64,000 bases of DNA from Nitratiruptor tergarcus DSM 16512 (GCF_027946175.1 NZ_AP026671.1:868001-932000), one strand, 5' to 3'. Counted from the stretch's first letter, positions 34,966 through 45,450 are shown. Translations and numbers: made by a program. The notes: generated by a model not told the origin, from the letters alone.

Positions 34966-36507
34966 CTATGATATAAAGAGGAGTTTTAAAAAGGCGGCGG
35001 CAAACAAAATAACGCCTACGCCTTGCCATACTCCTCCTAGTTCCACCAGCATAATCGCCAACAGCATCACTGCAAAACTCAGCACTATAGGGCGCAGATA
35101 CTCTTTTGTCTCTTTTTTGAGCCACTCAATTTGCAATGGCGACATTTCAACTTGTAAATTTCCTTCACTAGCCTTCTTGATAGTAGTTTTAAAATCCTTC
35201 GCCACATAGGGACTCTCTTTAATCTCTTCAAGTATCATCTCAAAAAGTGAATCTTTATATCCAAGAGCCCTTGGGATATTTTTTTGCAAAATTGGTAAGA
35301 TATCTTTTACGCCATTGAAGTTCTCGATATAAGTAGTACCAAGTCCTTCTATAATTGCGCTAGCACGCAAAATATAAATAGCCTCTTGAGGCAACTTAAA
35401 CGGAAGATCTCGCATCGATTCTAAAAGCTCAAAGGCTAGACGCTGCATATTAATTGCACTCAAATGCTCATCACTAAAAATCTCAAACATATTCTCAACA
35501 AGCTCTGCCATTGCAGCTTTTGGAGCCTCATAAGCAATAACCCCTAGCCTCTTGGCACTAGTAATATAGAGATCATAATTTTTTTCATAGGCTGACTTTA
35601 TCATCTCAATTATGGCTATACGCGTCTCATTATCTATGCGTTTGACCATACCAAAATCGAGCAGAATAAGATTCTCTTTTTTATCAACAAGGAGATTGCC
35701 AGGATGAGGATCAGCATGAAAGAGACCTACAACGAGCATCTGCTCTGCATAAAAATTGATAAGGCGCTCCAAAATGGGATGAAAATCGATACCAAGCTCT
35801 TTTAGTGCTTTTTTATCATCAAAGCGTACTCCATCCATATAGCTCATAACTAAAGCATCTTCGCTGCAATTCTCCTCATAAGGTGTTGGAAAAAGAATAT
35901 TACAGTGAGCGTATGTTTTTGAAAATTTTTTTAAATTATAAAGCTCTCGTGAGAGATCTACTTCTTGGACAATCATATCTGCAAACTCATTGATAACAGC
36001 CTCAATGGAGTTTTTGGTATATTCACTAAAAAGTGGTCGAAAAATAAAATTAATAGAGCGAAGAATTTTAATATCACTTCTAATGCGTTTTTCTATGCCA
36101 AAACGGCGCAGCTTTACAGCTACCTCTTTTCCATTTTTCAGTACCGCTCTATGCACTTGCCCAATTGAGGCACTTGCGATTGGAGTTTTATCAAAATAAG
36201 CAAAAGGATTTTTCTTAAACGCTTGTGTAAAAACAGATTCAAACTCTTTCTCCTCCATGGGAGGTAACTCATCGTGAAGTCTTTTAAGCTCTTCGAGATA
36301 CTCTTCATCAAAAAAATCTGCCCTTGTTGCTAAAACTTGTGCAAGTTTTATAAAACTCGCACCCAATACAATAATACTCTTTCTCATCTCTTTGGGAGGC
36401 AATGGACGAAACCATAAAAATGAGGGCTTCTTTTTAATAAGCAAAAAAAAGGATAACAGGAGAATAAAGATCTTATAGATACGCAGCAGTGAATAGTTAT
36501 TTTTCAA
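34966..36507 (-). CDS. ABC1/UbiB-family atypical kinase
   Basis: The 513-aa protein contains the ABC1 kinase-like domain: KLAQVLATRADFF (KxGQ-like motif with A in place of G), PIASASIGQVHRAVLKNGKEVAVKLR (the QVH and K of the nucleotide site), and GLFHADPHPGNLLVDKKENLILLDFGMVKRI (HADPHPGN and DFG). Two C-terminal helices anchor it. UbiB-type proteins support ubiquinone synthesis; this phylum uses menaquinone, so the substrate here is open. It overlaps the small phasin-like gene by 11 bases. Confidence 0.88.
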   Translation of the reverse strand: MKNNYSLLRIYKIFILLLSFFLLIKKKPSFLWFRPLPPKEMRKSIIVLGASFIKLAQVLATRADFFDEEYLEELKRLHDELPPMEEKEFESVFTQAFKKNPFAYFDKTPIASASIGQVHRAVLKNGKEVAVKLRRFGIEKRIRSDIKILRSINFIFRPLFSEYTKNSIEAVINEFADMIVQEVDLSRELYNLKKFSKTYAHCNILFPTPYEENCSEDALVMSYMDGVRFDDKKALKELGIDFHPILERLINFYAEQMLVVGLFHADPHPGNLLVDKKENLILLDFGMVKRIDNETRIAIIEMIKSAYEKNYDLYITSAKRLGVIAYEAPKAAMAELVENMFEIFSDEHLSAINMQRLAFELLESMRDLPFKLPQEAIYILRASAIIEGLGTTYIENFNGVKDILPILQKNIPRALGYKDSLFEMILEEIKESPYVAKDFKTTIKKASEGNLQVEMSPLQIEWLKKETKEYLRPIVLSFAVMLLAIMLVELGGVWQGVGVILFAAAFLKLLFIS

Positions 36508-36763
36508 GAAGTTTCTTTAACTCTTCAATATCCTTTTTTGTAGCAATACCACTCTCTCGTATTGCTTCTTTTATAATTTTTTTCAATTCTCTCATAACAC
36601 GTTTCTCTTCCTCTTCTCCTTTTTGTTTTGCGGCCTCAACAATTTTTTTAACCTCATCTTTTGAGACTTTGCTTTTATCTACAAGCTTTTGCAACTCCTC
36701 TTCTACTTTCTCTTTTGCTAAAAGTGCACTCCCGATACCAAGATACACAAGATCTTTTAGCAT
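36497..36763 (-). CDS. Phasin-like small helical protein
   Basis: An 88-aa helical, highly charged protein (EKVEEELQKLVDKSKVS, then KKIVEAAKQKGEEEEKR) with a hydrophobic start (LVYLGIGSALLAKEK). It resembles the phasin-like PhaF/I-type family that binds hydrophobic surfaces and often precedes ABC1 kinase genes. No PHA synthase is seen. Function unknown. Its ATG follows GGAG. Confidence 0.7.
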   Translation of the reverse strand: MLKDLVYLGIGSALLAKEKVEEELQKLVDKSKVSKDEVKKIVEAAKQKGEEEEKRVMRELKKIIKEAIRESGIATKKDIEELKKLLEK

Positions 36764-36779
36764 TTTTTCTCCTTTTTAA

Positions 36780-37871
36780 TTATTCTAAAGTAATTTCTAT
36801 ATTTATCTCTCTATTATCGCGCAAAAGTGTTAATGTAACTTCATCACCATGATTATGCTCTTGCAAGATCTCTTGCAACTCTTTAAAACTATTTACTCGT
36901 TTTCCATCTACTGCCACAATGATATCCCCAAAAATAATTCTTCCATCGGGATAGATAATAGTTGGCTTTAATCCTGCCGTTGCAGCTGGTGATTGAGGCT
37001 CTACTGCCAAGACAACTACACCATTAACGCCAAAACGTCTATGCAACAGATGATTGATGCGATCATCGCTCTCTATTCCAATACGAGGTGGAACATATTT
37101 TCCATAGGCTATCAAGGAGCTTACAACTCTATTGACAAGATTGATAGGTATTGCAAAACCTATCCCAGCATTTGCTCCACTTGGGCTATAGATTGCTGTA
37201 TTGACACCAATAACACGCCCTGCACTATCAAGGAGTGGTCCTCCCGAATTGCCTGGATTAATTGCTGCGTCTGTTTGAATTGCACCTTTGATTTTAGCAC
37301 CGCTATCTTCATTAATCACACGCCCTAAAGCTGAAATAATTCCCATTGTCATTGTCCAGTCAAGACCAAAAGGATTACCTATTGCATAGACTATTTGTCC
37401 CACATGCAATTTATCGCTATCACCTATTGCAACAGGTTTCATCACACCAGGAATTGGTTTAATTTTTAAAACTGCTAAATCGTGTGAGGGATCTGCTCCT
37501 ACTAAGATAGCTTTATATCCTAACCCATTACTCAGTGTCACTACAGCTTCGCTTGCACCTTCAATCACATGATAATTAGTGACAATATGGCCAAATTCAT
37601 CCCACACAAAACCACTTCCTGTCCCTCTTGGAACATCAAGCACACTCATATTCCAGTAATCAATTACTTTTTGCAGTGTAGATATATATACAACACTCGG
37701 CTTTGCTTGCTCAAAAATTTTTATATTGCTCTTTTCAAGAGCCATCAAATCCCCACGAGGTGTGATAGGCTTTGGCTTAGAAGAGATAAGCACTTCAAAA
37801 AATGGAAACATCTGCCATAGTAAAAACAGAACTAAACCAGTTATTATTCCAGTTAATAGCGACCTTCTCAC
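36780..37871 (-). CDS. Membrane-anchored DegS/DegQ-like serine protease
   Basis: The 363-aa protein has one N-terminal helix (LLTGIITGLVLFLLWQMFPFF) and a trypsin-like domain with the triad H101 (TNYHVIEG), D131 (SHDLAVLKI) and S209 (NPGNSGGPLL), then one PDZ domain (GIESDDRINHLL to the end). A single PDZ and an uncleaved anchor match DegS more than DegP. It acts in the periplasm on misfolded proteins. It overlaps the 116-aa gene by 4 bases. Confidence 0.9.
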   Translation of the reverse strand: MRRSLLTGIITGLVLFLLWQMFPFFEVLISSKPKPITPRGDLMALEKSNIKIFEQAKPSVVYISTLQKVIDYWNMSVLDVPRGTGSGFVWDEFGHIVTNYHVIEGASEAVVTLSNGLGYKAILVGADPSHDLAVLKIKPIPGVMKPVAIGDSDKLHVGQIVYAIGNPFGLDWTMTMGIISALGRVINEDSGAKIKGAIQTDAAINPGNSGGPLLDSAGRVIGVNTAIYSPSGANAGIGFAIPINLVNRVVSSLIAYGKYVPPRIGIESDDRINHLLHRRFGVNGVVVLAVEPQSPAATAGLKPTIIYPDGRIIFGDIIVAVDGKRVNSFKELQEILQEHNHGDEVTLTLLRDNREINIEITLE

Positions 37872-38218
37872 TGCATACCTTTACATATATTTACTGTTGT
37901 AATTATACCGCTCTGCTTATCTACTATTAAAAGAGTCTCTTCAAATACTAAATAAAAAGCATTACTTCCCTCAAAACATTTTTGCATCTGTGAAATATCT
38001 GCAACACGACTCACAAGAGCTTCTAAAGGTGAAGGTAAAAGCCTCTTTTGCGTATCGCTTGGCACAACTACATCACTCTCTTCGATGATATAGCGTACTT
38101 TGTTGCCATTTTCTATAACCTCTTCTGCTTGGAGTTGACCGCGTGTTATCATCTGAATCACCTGCGCACGGCTCATTTTTTTCATTTTGGCATATTTTCC
38201 AAGAGGAATACGCTTCAT
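37868..38218 (-). CDS. Hypothetical protein with an HTH-like N-terminus
   Basis: The 116-aa protein starts KRIPLGKYAKMKKMSRAQVIQM, which resembles an excisionase/MerR-type helix-turn-helix (MSRAQVIQMITRGQLQAEEV), followed by KVRYIIEESDVVVPSD. The C-terminal half has no recognisable motif and two cysteines. It lies between dprA (shared base) and the protease gene (4-base overlap). Family unknown. Confidence 0.6.
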   Translation of the reverse strand: MKRIPLGKYAKMKKMSRAQVIQMITRGQLQAEEVIENGNKVRYIIEESDVVVPSDTQKRLLPSPLEALVSRVADISQMQKCFEGSNAFYLVFEETLLIVDKQSGIITTVNICKGMQ

Positions 38219-38937
38219 TACTCCCCCTTATACACTATTTTGAAATTTTCTATCGCAATCAATCCATCTATTTCTGCTTCGTAAATACGCTCTCCCCATT
38301 TTTGCAATGCCTCTTCATAACTTGGAGATGTTTTGAGATATTCAATAAAAGGATCACTTTTTTCTACACCACAAAATGCATCTATATCCCAAATCACTTC
38401 TGCAAGTCCCTGCTTCACAAGATCATTTGTTCCCTCACTCTCTCCCATTCTATGAGGCAAAACATAGATTTTCTTACCCATTTTTAACGCAATCTCAGCA
38501 CTACGCATACTGCCGCTCTTTCTATCGGCTTGTGTGATGATAAGATACTCTCCTAATGCCACAACACTTTTATTACGCACAACAAAGCTCCATTTTGTGG
38601 GACGAAAATCTGGCTCAAATTGACTAAGTAGGAGTCCCTCTTTTGCAATTGTTTGCAATAATTCTCGATTTATAGCTGGATAGAGTACATCTATTCCACT
38701 TCCAAGCACTACAATTGTGTTTGCTGCTCCAGCTCCACGGTGTGCTAGGGCATCTACGCCCATAGCTCCACCACTCACAATCACTTTGCCACTTTTTGCA
38801 AGTGCAGTAGCAAGTCTGAGTGTTACTGTCTTGGTGTAGCTATTAGGCCTTCTTGTACCCACAATAGATACTTTGGGTCGATCCAGCAAGGCAAGGTTAC
38901 CTTGAAAATGAAACTGCTCTCCTCCAATTTTAACCAA
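38218..38937 (-). CDS. dprA: DNA processing protein DprA
   Basis: DprA loads RecA onto incoming single-stranded DNA in natural transformation. The Rossmann-like fold has VSIVGTRRPNSYTKT, KVIVSGGAMGVDALAHRGA, TIVVLGSGIDVLYPAIN and KSGSMRSAEIALKMGKKIYVLP. The frame is open to GTG at 38970, but TTG at 38937 has GGAG eight bases upstream and the GTG has no good SD; I use TTG, giving 239 aa. It overlaps the DASS gene by 8 bases. Suggests natural competence, with pilT. Confidence 0.93.
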   Translation of the reverse strand: MVKIGGEQFHFQGNLALLDRPKVSIVGTRRPNSYTKTVTLRLATALAKSGKVIVSGGAMGVDALAHRGAGAANTIVVLGSGIDVLYPAINRELLQTIAKEGLLLSQFEPDFRPTKWSFVVRNKSVVALGEYLIITQADRKSGSMRSAEIALKMGKKIYVLPHRMGESEGTNDLVKQGLAEVIWDIDAFCGVEKSDPFIEYLKTSPSYEEALQKWGERIYEAEIDGLIAIENFKIVYKGE

Positions 38938-40267
38938 TAAAATATCTCCAAAATAGTATTGCTGTAGCACTTACTATAAAAACACCTATAAGATTGATAA
39001 AAAATCCTATTTTAGCCATCTCTTTGATTTTAATGACGCGGCTACTCATAATAATAGCATTTGGTGGTGTAGCAATTGGAAGCATAAATGCATAACTTGC
39101 AGCAATTGTAGCAGTAAAGAGAATAATCTCAACTGGGAGATTATTGCGATGCGCAAATTCATAAAAGACAGGTAAAGATATTGATGTAAGAGCGGTATTG
39201 CTCGTAATTTCTGTAGCAAAAGAGACAAAAAGTGCTACTAAAAAGAGAAGTACAAAAAGCGGTAAAGAGGCAAAATTTGTAAAATATCCTGCAAGGGTAC
39301 TTGCTAGCCCAGTTGCAATAAAAGCTTTAGCTATTGCAAATCCTGCTCCAAAGAGAAAAACAATCTCATAAGGCATATCTTTGGTATCTTCCCATTGCAA
39401 AATCTGTATATTTGGCAAAAAGAGTAAAAGACCAAATCCTAAGAGCAAAAGCTTTTCATTGAGAGCGAATGAAGGAAAGAGGGGTTTAATAAGTGCATTG
39501 AGTAAAAGTAAAAAAACTAAAAGCCCCAAAATCTTTGCAAGGAGATGCTGTTCATAAGTTAATGTTTGTATCTCACTACTTTTACAAGCCAATGGCTCAT
39601 CTTGTAACCCCAAAGAGAGTAACCAAGGAACAACCACTATCATGGTAAATACAATAGGCGCTGTCAAAAACATCCACTCTAAAAAGGTTGGGGCAGCAAT
39701 ATTGATATCATCTAAAAAACCTAAAAGGATTAAATTGGGAGGAGTCCCGATTGGTGTAAAAATTCCTCCAATACTTGCTCCATAAGCTGTAGCAATGAGG
39801 TAGCGTACACGAAGCCTTATATTGCTTGTCATAAACATAGCAATTGGCATAAGCATAATTGTTACAGTCGTATTGGATAAAAATGCACTGAGAGTTGCAG
39901 AAGTAATAGCTAAAGCATAGATAATACCTTTTGCGCTTTTTGGAAAAAAAGAGAGCAGTTTTGCAGCAGTAATCTCATGCAGTCTTGTTTTTTGCATTGC
40001 AATGGCAAGTAAAAATCCACCTATAAAAAGAAAAATAATGTCTTTAGAATAATTGGGAGCAGTAGCTTTTAAATCTATAATACCCAGTAAAGGGAAAAGT
40101 ATCAAAGGGAGCAAAGAAGTTACTCCCAAAGGCAAAGCTTCACTACTCCATAAATAGACCAAAAAAACCACAGCCCCTATAAGTTTTGCTTGCACCATAT
40201 CCATAGCATAAGAGCTGAGAGCAAAACTTAATAGACCCAAACCCACTCCAATAGAGAGTTTTTGCAT
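38930..40267 (-). CDS. DASS/SLC13-type anion symporter
   Basis: The 445-aa protein has about 11 membrane helices. Pairs of signature SNT-type motifs occur: TLSAFLSNTTVTIMLMPIA and TEITSNTALTSISLPVFYEF, with GTPPNLILLGFL and ATPPNAIIMSS loops, as in CitT/DASS transporters of dicarboxylates, sulfate or citrate. Substrate cannot be read. Stop overlaps the start of dprA by 8 bases; shares a base with the deacetylase gene. Confidence 0.88.
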   Translation of the reverse strand: MQKLSIGVGLGLLSFALSSYAMDMVQAKLIGAVVFLVYLWSSEALPLGVTSLLPLILFPLLGIIDLKATAPNYSKDIIFLFIGGFLLAIAMQKTRLHEITAAKLLSFFPKSAKGIIYALAITSATLSAFLSNTTVTIMLMPIAMFMTSNIRLRVRYLIATAYGASIGGIFTPIGTPPNLILLGFLDDINIAAPTFLEWMFLTAPIVFTMIVVVPWLLSLGLQDEPLACKSSEIQTLTYEQHLLAKILGLLVFLLLLNALIKPLFPSFALNEKLLLLGFGLLLFLPNIQILQWEDTKDMPYEIVFLFGAGFAIAKAFIATGLASTLAGYFTNFASLPLFVLLFLVALFVSFATEITSNTALTSISLPVFYEFAHRNNLPVEIILFTATIAASYAFMLPIATPPNAIIMSSRVIKIKEMAKIGFFINLIGVFIVSATAILFWRYFIG

Positions 40268-41313
40268 TACTTTGCCTTTGTATAGAGATCATCTATATAT
40301 ATTAATTGAACATCTTTTAAAATATCTTTAGAACGAGCTAGAGCTTGGAGAGTTTTTTGATGAGGATGACCAATAGCTATAGCATAGCCATTACGTTTTG
40401 CTATATGAACGGCCTTTTTGAGTTGATTACGAATATAAGAGACATTTTGCTCATTATCTAAAAATATATTTCGCGCAATATAGGGATAACCATATTTTTC
40501 TACAACACTTTTCACTACAGTATTTGGCGTTGTACGACTATCTACAAAAATAAATCCATATTTATTTAACAGGGGTATTAAGCGATTCATTGCTGCAGCA
40601 TCTGCAGTAAATTTACTTCCAGTATGGTTATTGATAAATTTGGCATGAGGAAAACGTTCACGTAAAGAAGCAACAACCCTTTCAATAAACTCTTTTGATG
40701 AATTAGTATGCAGTGTATTATACTCTTCGTGAGGAAAATTGGTAGCTTCCATAGGTAAATGGATCATATAATGCCTAAACTCTTTTGCATATTTCCATGT
40801 ATTTGGATGTCTTGGTGTAGGTGGAAAAAAAGATGGAGTGATTTTGAGTCCTAGTCTCTTAATAGCATTTACCTGATAACGATAAGCCACATCATCTAAA
40901 ATAAGTACAAGCTTAGGCCTTTGACCTTTATGGAGGAGGTATGTAGCATGTTTTCTTTTTTTATACTCTTTATGTTTTAAAACTCTTTTTGCGCTACTAC
41001 TCGATTCACTCATTGATGAAGCTGCACTTGCAGCTGTTTTATGAGCATTTTTTTCGAAATCTTCTATTTCAGAGAGTTTAGTATCAGTGAGATGTTTTAG
41101 CGCATCCTTCTCTTTTTTCTTAATAGCAGCAATACTACTTTGGCTTTTATGCAATGCTTCAGTGTATCCGGTTGAAAACCCCAGTTTATAGAGATATACT
41201 CCCAAAACCCCTAAGATAAATAAAATTATAAAAATAAGAAGAGAGAGAATAAGATATTTTTTAGATGAAAAGAAGCTGTCTTTTTTTGTTCTTTTTCGTC
41301 TTTTGCGTGCCAT
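40267..41313 (-). CDS. YibQ-like divergent polysaccharide deacetylase
   Basis: The 348-aa protein has a basic N-terminus, one membrane helix (YLILSLLIFIILFILGVLGV), a coiled, Ser/Ala-rich stalk to about 130, and a divergent NodB-like domain (KLVLILDDVAYR, RHYMIHLPMEA, INNHTGSKFTADA, FVDSRTTPN, AIAIGHPHQKTLQAL). These motifs mark the DUF610/YibQ family, whose deacetylase activity is unproven. It probably acts in the periplasm on cell wall or polysaccharide. It is directly downstream of ilvC behind a hairpin. Confidence 0.82.
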   Translation of the reverse strand: MARKRRKRTKKDSFFSSKKYLILSLLIFIILFILGVLGVYLYKLGFSTGYTEALHKSQSSIAAIKKKEKDALKHLTDTKLSEIEDFEKNAHKTAASAASSMSESSSSAKRVLKHKEYKKRKHATYLLHKGQRPKLVLILDDVAYRYQVNAIKRLGLKITPSFFPPTPRHPNTWKYAKEFRHYMIHLPMEATNFPHEEYNTLHTNSSKEFIERVVASLRERFPHAKFINNHTGSKFTADAAAMNRLIPLLNKYGFIFVDSRTTPNTVVKSVVEKYGYPYIARNIFLDNEQNVSYIRNQLKKAVHIAKRNGYAIAIGHPHQKTLQALARSKDILKDVQLIYIDDLYTKAK

Positions 41314-41323
41314 TTAATAGCCA

Positions 41324-41344
41324 AAGCATAGGAGAGCCCTATGC

Positions 41345-41346
<2 letters not shown>
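41324..41346 (-). terminator. Hairpin overlapping the ilvC stop codon
   Basis: A perfect 9-bp inverted repeat, AAGCATAGG / CCTATGCTT, with a 5-nt loop covers the ilvC stop. On the - strand no T-tract follows, so it is more likely a partial terminator or mRNA-stability hairpin than a full stop; on the + strand it is followed by AGTTTTTC. Confidence 0.5.
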
Positions 41347-42391
<1,045 letters not shown>

Positions 42392-42456
42392 CTAATTTTA
42401 CTTAAAACTTCTTTAGTTTTGGATAAATTTATAACGCAATAGAGTCAGTTTTGTAT

Positions 42457-42464
42457 GTTATAAT
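42457..42464 (+). promoter_or_regulatory. Extended -10 promoter of rnr-holA
   Basis: TGTTATAAT-like sequence with TATAAT at 42459-42464 and TG two bases earlier, 29 bases before the TTG start. It lies between divergent rnr and ilvC; the ilvC promoter is in the same 125-base gap but not clear. Confidence 0.55.
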
Positions 42465-42492
42465 TTCTTAAAAAAATTTAAGGAAATATATT

Positions 42493-44430
42493 TTGAAAGA
42501 GTTTATCTTAAAATTACTTCGTGGTATCGAAAAAAAAGATATCCCAAGAGAGTATTTAGCTCTTGTTGATGATCTTTTACGCCACAAAATTATTAAAATA
42601 GATGGAAAAATCTATAAAATTAGCTCAAAATATCGTGTAGGAAAAATTGATATTGCAAGAAATGGTACGGGCTTTTTAGAAGTTTTTGGAATCAAAGCAA
42701 AAGATCTTCTCATAGAGCCTGAGCATCTCAATGGTGCCACAAGAGGAGATCTCGTAGTAGCTAAAAGGATATTTAAAGGTGGAGGACGTCCAAAAGCAAA
42801 AGTTGTCTATATTTTAGAAAAAGCTTTTCGTTTTAGTGTTGCCTATTTTGATAAAGATAATGGCATCTTTTTTAATATCAAAAATGAGGTGCCACTTGCA
42901 GTCAAAGCGAGTAAAAAATCTCTACGAGATTTACCAGATGGTACGGTAGTAAAAGTGGATAACGAAGCACAAATCATTGTTGAAGTACTTGGTATACTCG
43001 ATGATCCGAGCGTAGATGAAAAGATCTCATTGGCTCTATACAATAAACATGAAGAGTTTAGTAAAGAGGCTGAGCTTGAAGCAAGTGCATATCCAGATGA
43101 GATTTATGTAGACCTCTATCCCCAAAGAGTTGATTTAACACATCTGCCATTTTGCACCATTGATCCTGTCACTGCAAAAGATCACGATGATGCAATATAT
43201 TTTGATAAAGAGAGTAATACACTCTATGTAGCTATTGCGGATGTAAGTGAATATGTTCCTCCAATGGGCCCAATAGATAAAGAAGCAAAAGAGAGAGGAT
43301 TTAGTATCTATTTGCCCCATAAATCGATTCCAATGCTACCAAGAAAACTGAGTGAAGGAATTTGCTCTTTAAAAGAAAATGTAGAAAGACTCGCATTTGT
43401 GAGCAAAATCACTCTTGATAAAAACCTCCAACCTCTCAAAGAGGAGCTTATTGAAGGAATTATTAAGAGTCGAAGAAAGTATAGTTATGACCGGGTAGAT
43501 GAGTTTTTGGCTGGCAGATTTGAAAATATTGATGATACAGACAAAAAGCTTCTTGAGTGGATGCTGCCTTTATATGAAATAACAAAAAAACTGCGTAAAG
43601 AGCGACTCCAAAAGGGTTTTGAGTTTTCCAATCCAGAAATTAGGCTTGTCCTAGATAAAAATGGAGAGCTTGTTAAAACAGAGATTGAGAGAGAAACGCC
43701 AAGCCATGCTCTCATTGAAGACTGTATGCTTCTTGCAAATAAAGCTACAGCAAAGATGTTTGATTACGGAATTTTTAGAACACATGAAGAGCCAGCCGGA
43801 GAAAAGATTGAAGAGCTTCTCAACGAGCTAGCAAATGTAGGTATCTTTACAAAAGAGTACAACACATTGCATGAGCTCTTTTTACATATTCAAAATGAGG
43901 CTGAAAGACTTGGAATCAAAGAGCATGTGGACAAACTTCTCATCCGCACGCAAAAGCAGGCTGGCTATACCGCGGAAAATATCGGGCATTTTGGACTAGG
44001 ATTTGAAAAATATACACACTTTACAAGTCCTATTAGAAGATATAGCGATCTTACATTGCATCGCCTTCTCAAAGCTATCATCAAAAACAATAAAAAGCAG
44101 CTCGATTTCATTTTAAAAAATATAGAGCCTCTTGCTGTGCGCATCAGTGAACTTGAACGAGAGGCAGCAAAAGTAGAATGGGATTTTATGGATAGAAAGT
44201 TTGCAAGATGGGCAGCAAAAAATATAGGGAAGCGTTTCAAGGCAATCGTCACAGATCCTGAATCTACTCCTATAGCGCAACTTGATGATGAGATCAAAGG
44301 TGCCAGGATATTTTTACCAAGAGCTGAAGTGGAGCTTTTTGACAAAGTCGTTATAGAGATTATCGATGTAAATATAGCTACAACAAAAATCTATGCTAAA
44401 GTGGTAGAGAAAATAGATGTACAAAGCTGA
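42493..44430 (+). CDS. rnr: Ribonuclease R
   Basis: RNase R is a 3'-5' exoribonuclease that degrades structured RNA. The 645-aa protein has a short N-terminus, cold-shock domains, the catalytic RNB domain with FCTIDPVTAKDHDDAIYFD (DxxxxxDxDD, around residue 220), and HFTSPIRRYSDLTLHRLL, and a degenerate C-terminal S1-like region. It lacks the long basic tail of E. coli RNase R. Start is TTG with AAGGAAATATATT upstream. It overlaps holA by 14 bases. Confidence 0.93.
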   Translation: MKEFILKLLRGIEKKDIPREYLALVDDLLRHKIIKIDGKIYKISSKYRVGKIDIARNGTGFLEVFGIKAKDLLIEPEHLNGATRGDLVVAKRIFKGGGRPKAKVVYILEKAFRFSVAYFDKDNGIFFNIKNEVPLAVKASKKSLRDLPDGTVVKVDNEAQIIVEVLGILDDPSVDEKISLALYNKHEEFSKEAELEASAYPDEIYVDLYPQRVDLTHLPFCTIDPVTAKDHDDAIYFDKESNTLYVAIADVSEYVPPMGPIDKEAKERGFSIYLPHKSIPMLPRKLSEGICSLKENVERLAFVSKITLDKNLQPLKEELIEGIIKSRRKYSYDRVDEFLAGRFENIDDTDKKLLEWMLPLYEITKKLRKERLQKGFEFSNPEIRLVLDKNGELVKTEIERETPSHALIEDCMLLANKATAKMFDYGIFRTHEEPAGEKIEELLNELANVGIFTKEYNTLHELFLHIQNEAERLGIKEHVDKLLIRTQKQAGYTAENIGHFGLGFEKYTHFTSPIRRYSDLTLHRLLKAIIKNNKKQLDFILKNIEPLAVRISELEREAAKVEWDFMDRKFARWAAKNIGKRFKAIVTDPESTPIAQLDDEIKGARIFLPRAEVELFDKVVIEIIDVNIATTKIYAKVVEKIDVQS

Positions 44431-45373
44431 ATTCGATAAAACACCCAAAAATTTTGATGCATATCTCTTTTGGGGAGAGGAGCCATACTTCATAGAAAAG
44501 TACACACAAGAGATAGCACAAAAAATTGGCAAAGAGAATGCAATGCAACTCTATTTTGATGAATATGATTTTGAGATAGCCAAAAACTACCTCTCCCAAT
44601 CTTCACTCTTTGGTGATATAAACCTCCTTGTTATCAAACATGATAAGGCTCTGTCTAAAAAGGAGCTATCACAACTCATAGCAATTTGTAATAAAAATGC
44701 TAATAGTTTTTTTATCTATGCGCTTTTCTCTACTGATGGTAAAAAAATAGCTTCACTTTTTGATAAGAAGCATAACGCTGTGAATGTACGCTTTTTCAAA
44801 GCAGCTTTACATGAAGCCAAAAAAGAGCTGCAAGAGTTTTGTAAGCAAAACAATATAGAGATTGATACATACGCACTAGAGCATCTTTTAATTATGTTGG
44901 AAAATAATATCGAACTTGCCAAAAGCGAGCTTCTCAAACTTAGCATTTACAATAGAGCAATTGAGACAAAAGATATTGACAATCTCGTCTATCCCATTAC
45001 GCCTCTCAATCTTGAAAAGCTCTACATAGCTATTATCAAAAAAGAGCCTATCGAGGAACTCTTTGCTCAAATAATAGAAGAGGAGCAGAATGAAATGAAA
45101 ATACTGCTCGGTTTTGAGAATTTTATGCAGCAGCTCTTTTTATTTTACAGCTATATTCGCCTCCACGGAAACCTTGATTCTTCTCAAATACTTGGATACA
45201 GACTTCCACGCCATATTGAAGAGCAGCGTGCAGCACTTGCAATGAGGATTAAAAACTACCCAAAAATATTTTTGGAGATGCAAACCTGTGAGTTAGAGCT
45301 CAAAACAAAAACAAACATCGACAAAAGCGCCCTATTACTTTCTTATTTAATAAAAATTCAAGGATTGTTTTGA
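44417..45373 (+). CDS. holA: DNA polymerase III subunit delta
   Basis: HolA opens the sliding clamp in the clamp-loader complex. The 318-aa protein has the family pattern AYLFWGEEPYFIEKYTQEI at the start, LSQSSLFGDINLLVIKHDKALSKKEL, and the helical C-terminal region with a leucine-rich LYIAIIKK. The delta-prime gene lies at 19661-20269. It overlaps rnr by 14 bases. Confidence 0.85.
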   Translation: MYKAEFDKTPKNFDAYLFWGEEPYFIEKYTQEIAQKIGKENAMQLYFDEYDFEIAKNYLSQSSLFGDINLLVIKHDKALSKKELSQLIAICNKNANSFFIYALFSTDGKKIASLFDKKHNAVNVRFFKAALHEAKKELQEFCKQNNIEIDTYALEHLLIMLENNIELAKSELLKLSIYNRAIETKDIDNLVYPITPLNLEKLYIAIIKKEPIEELFAQIIEEEQNEMKILLGFENFMQQLFLFYSYIRLHGNLDSSQILGYRLPRHIEEQRAALAMRIKNYPKIFLEMQTCELELKTKTNIDKSALLLSYLIKIQGLF

Positions 45374-45379
45374 TAAAAT
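45371..45379 (+). promoter_or_regulatory. Extended -10 promoter of rpsF-ssb-rpsR
   Basis: TGATAAAAT: a TG at 45371-45372 and TAAAAT at 45374-45379, overlapping the holA stop. It gives a leader of about 65 bases containing the hairpin described next. Confidence 0.5.
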
Positions 45380-45412
45380 AGCTGCGCTTTTTATACACAA
45401 ATGAAAGCCTTG

Positions 45413-45427
45413 CCGAGAAGTTCTCGG
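45413..45427 (+). promoter_or_regulatory. Leader hairpin of rpsF, possible S6:S18 autoregulatory element
   Basis: CCGAGAA-G-TTCTCGG is a perfect 15-base inverted repeat starting with CCG, 24 bases before the rpsF ATG. A CCG-containing hairpin bound by the S6:S18 complex is known in the rpsF leader of many bacteria. Fold and binding are not proven. Confidence 0.4.
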
Positions 45428-45450
45428 ATATATAGCCAAAAGGAGAAAAA

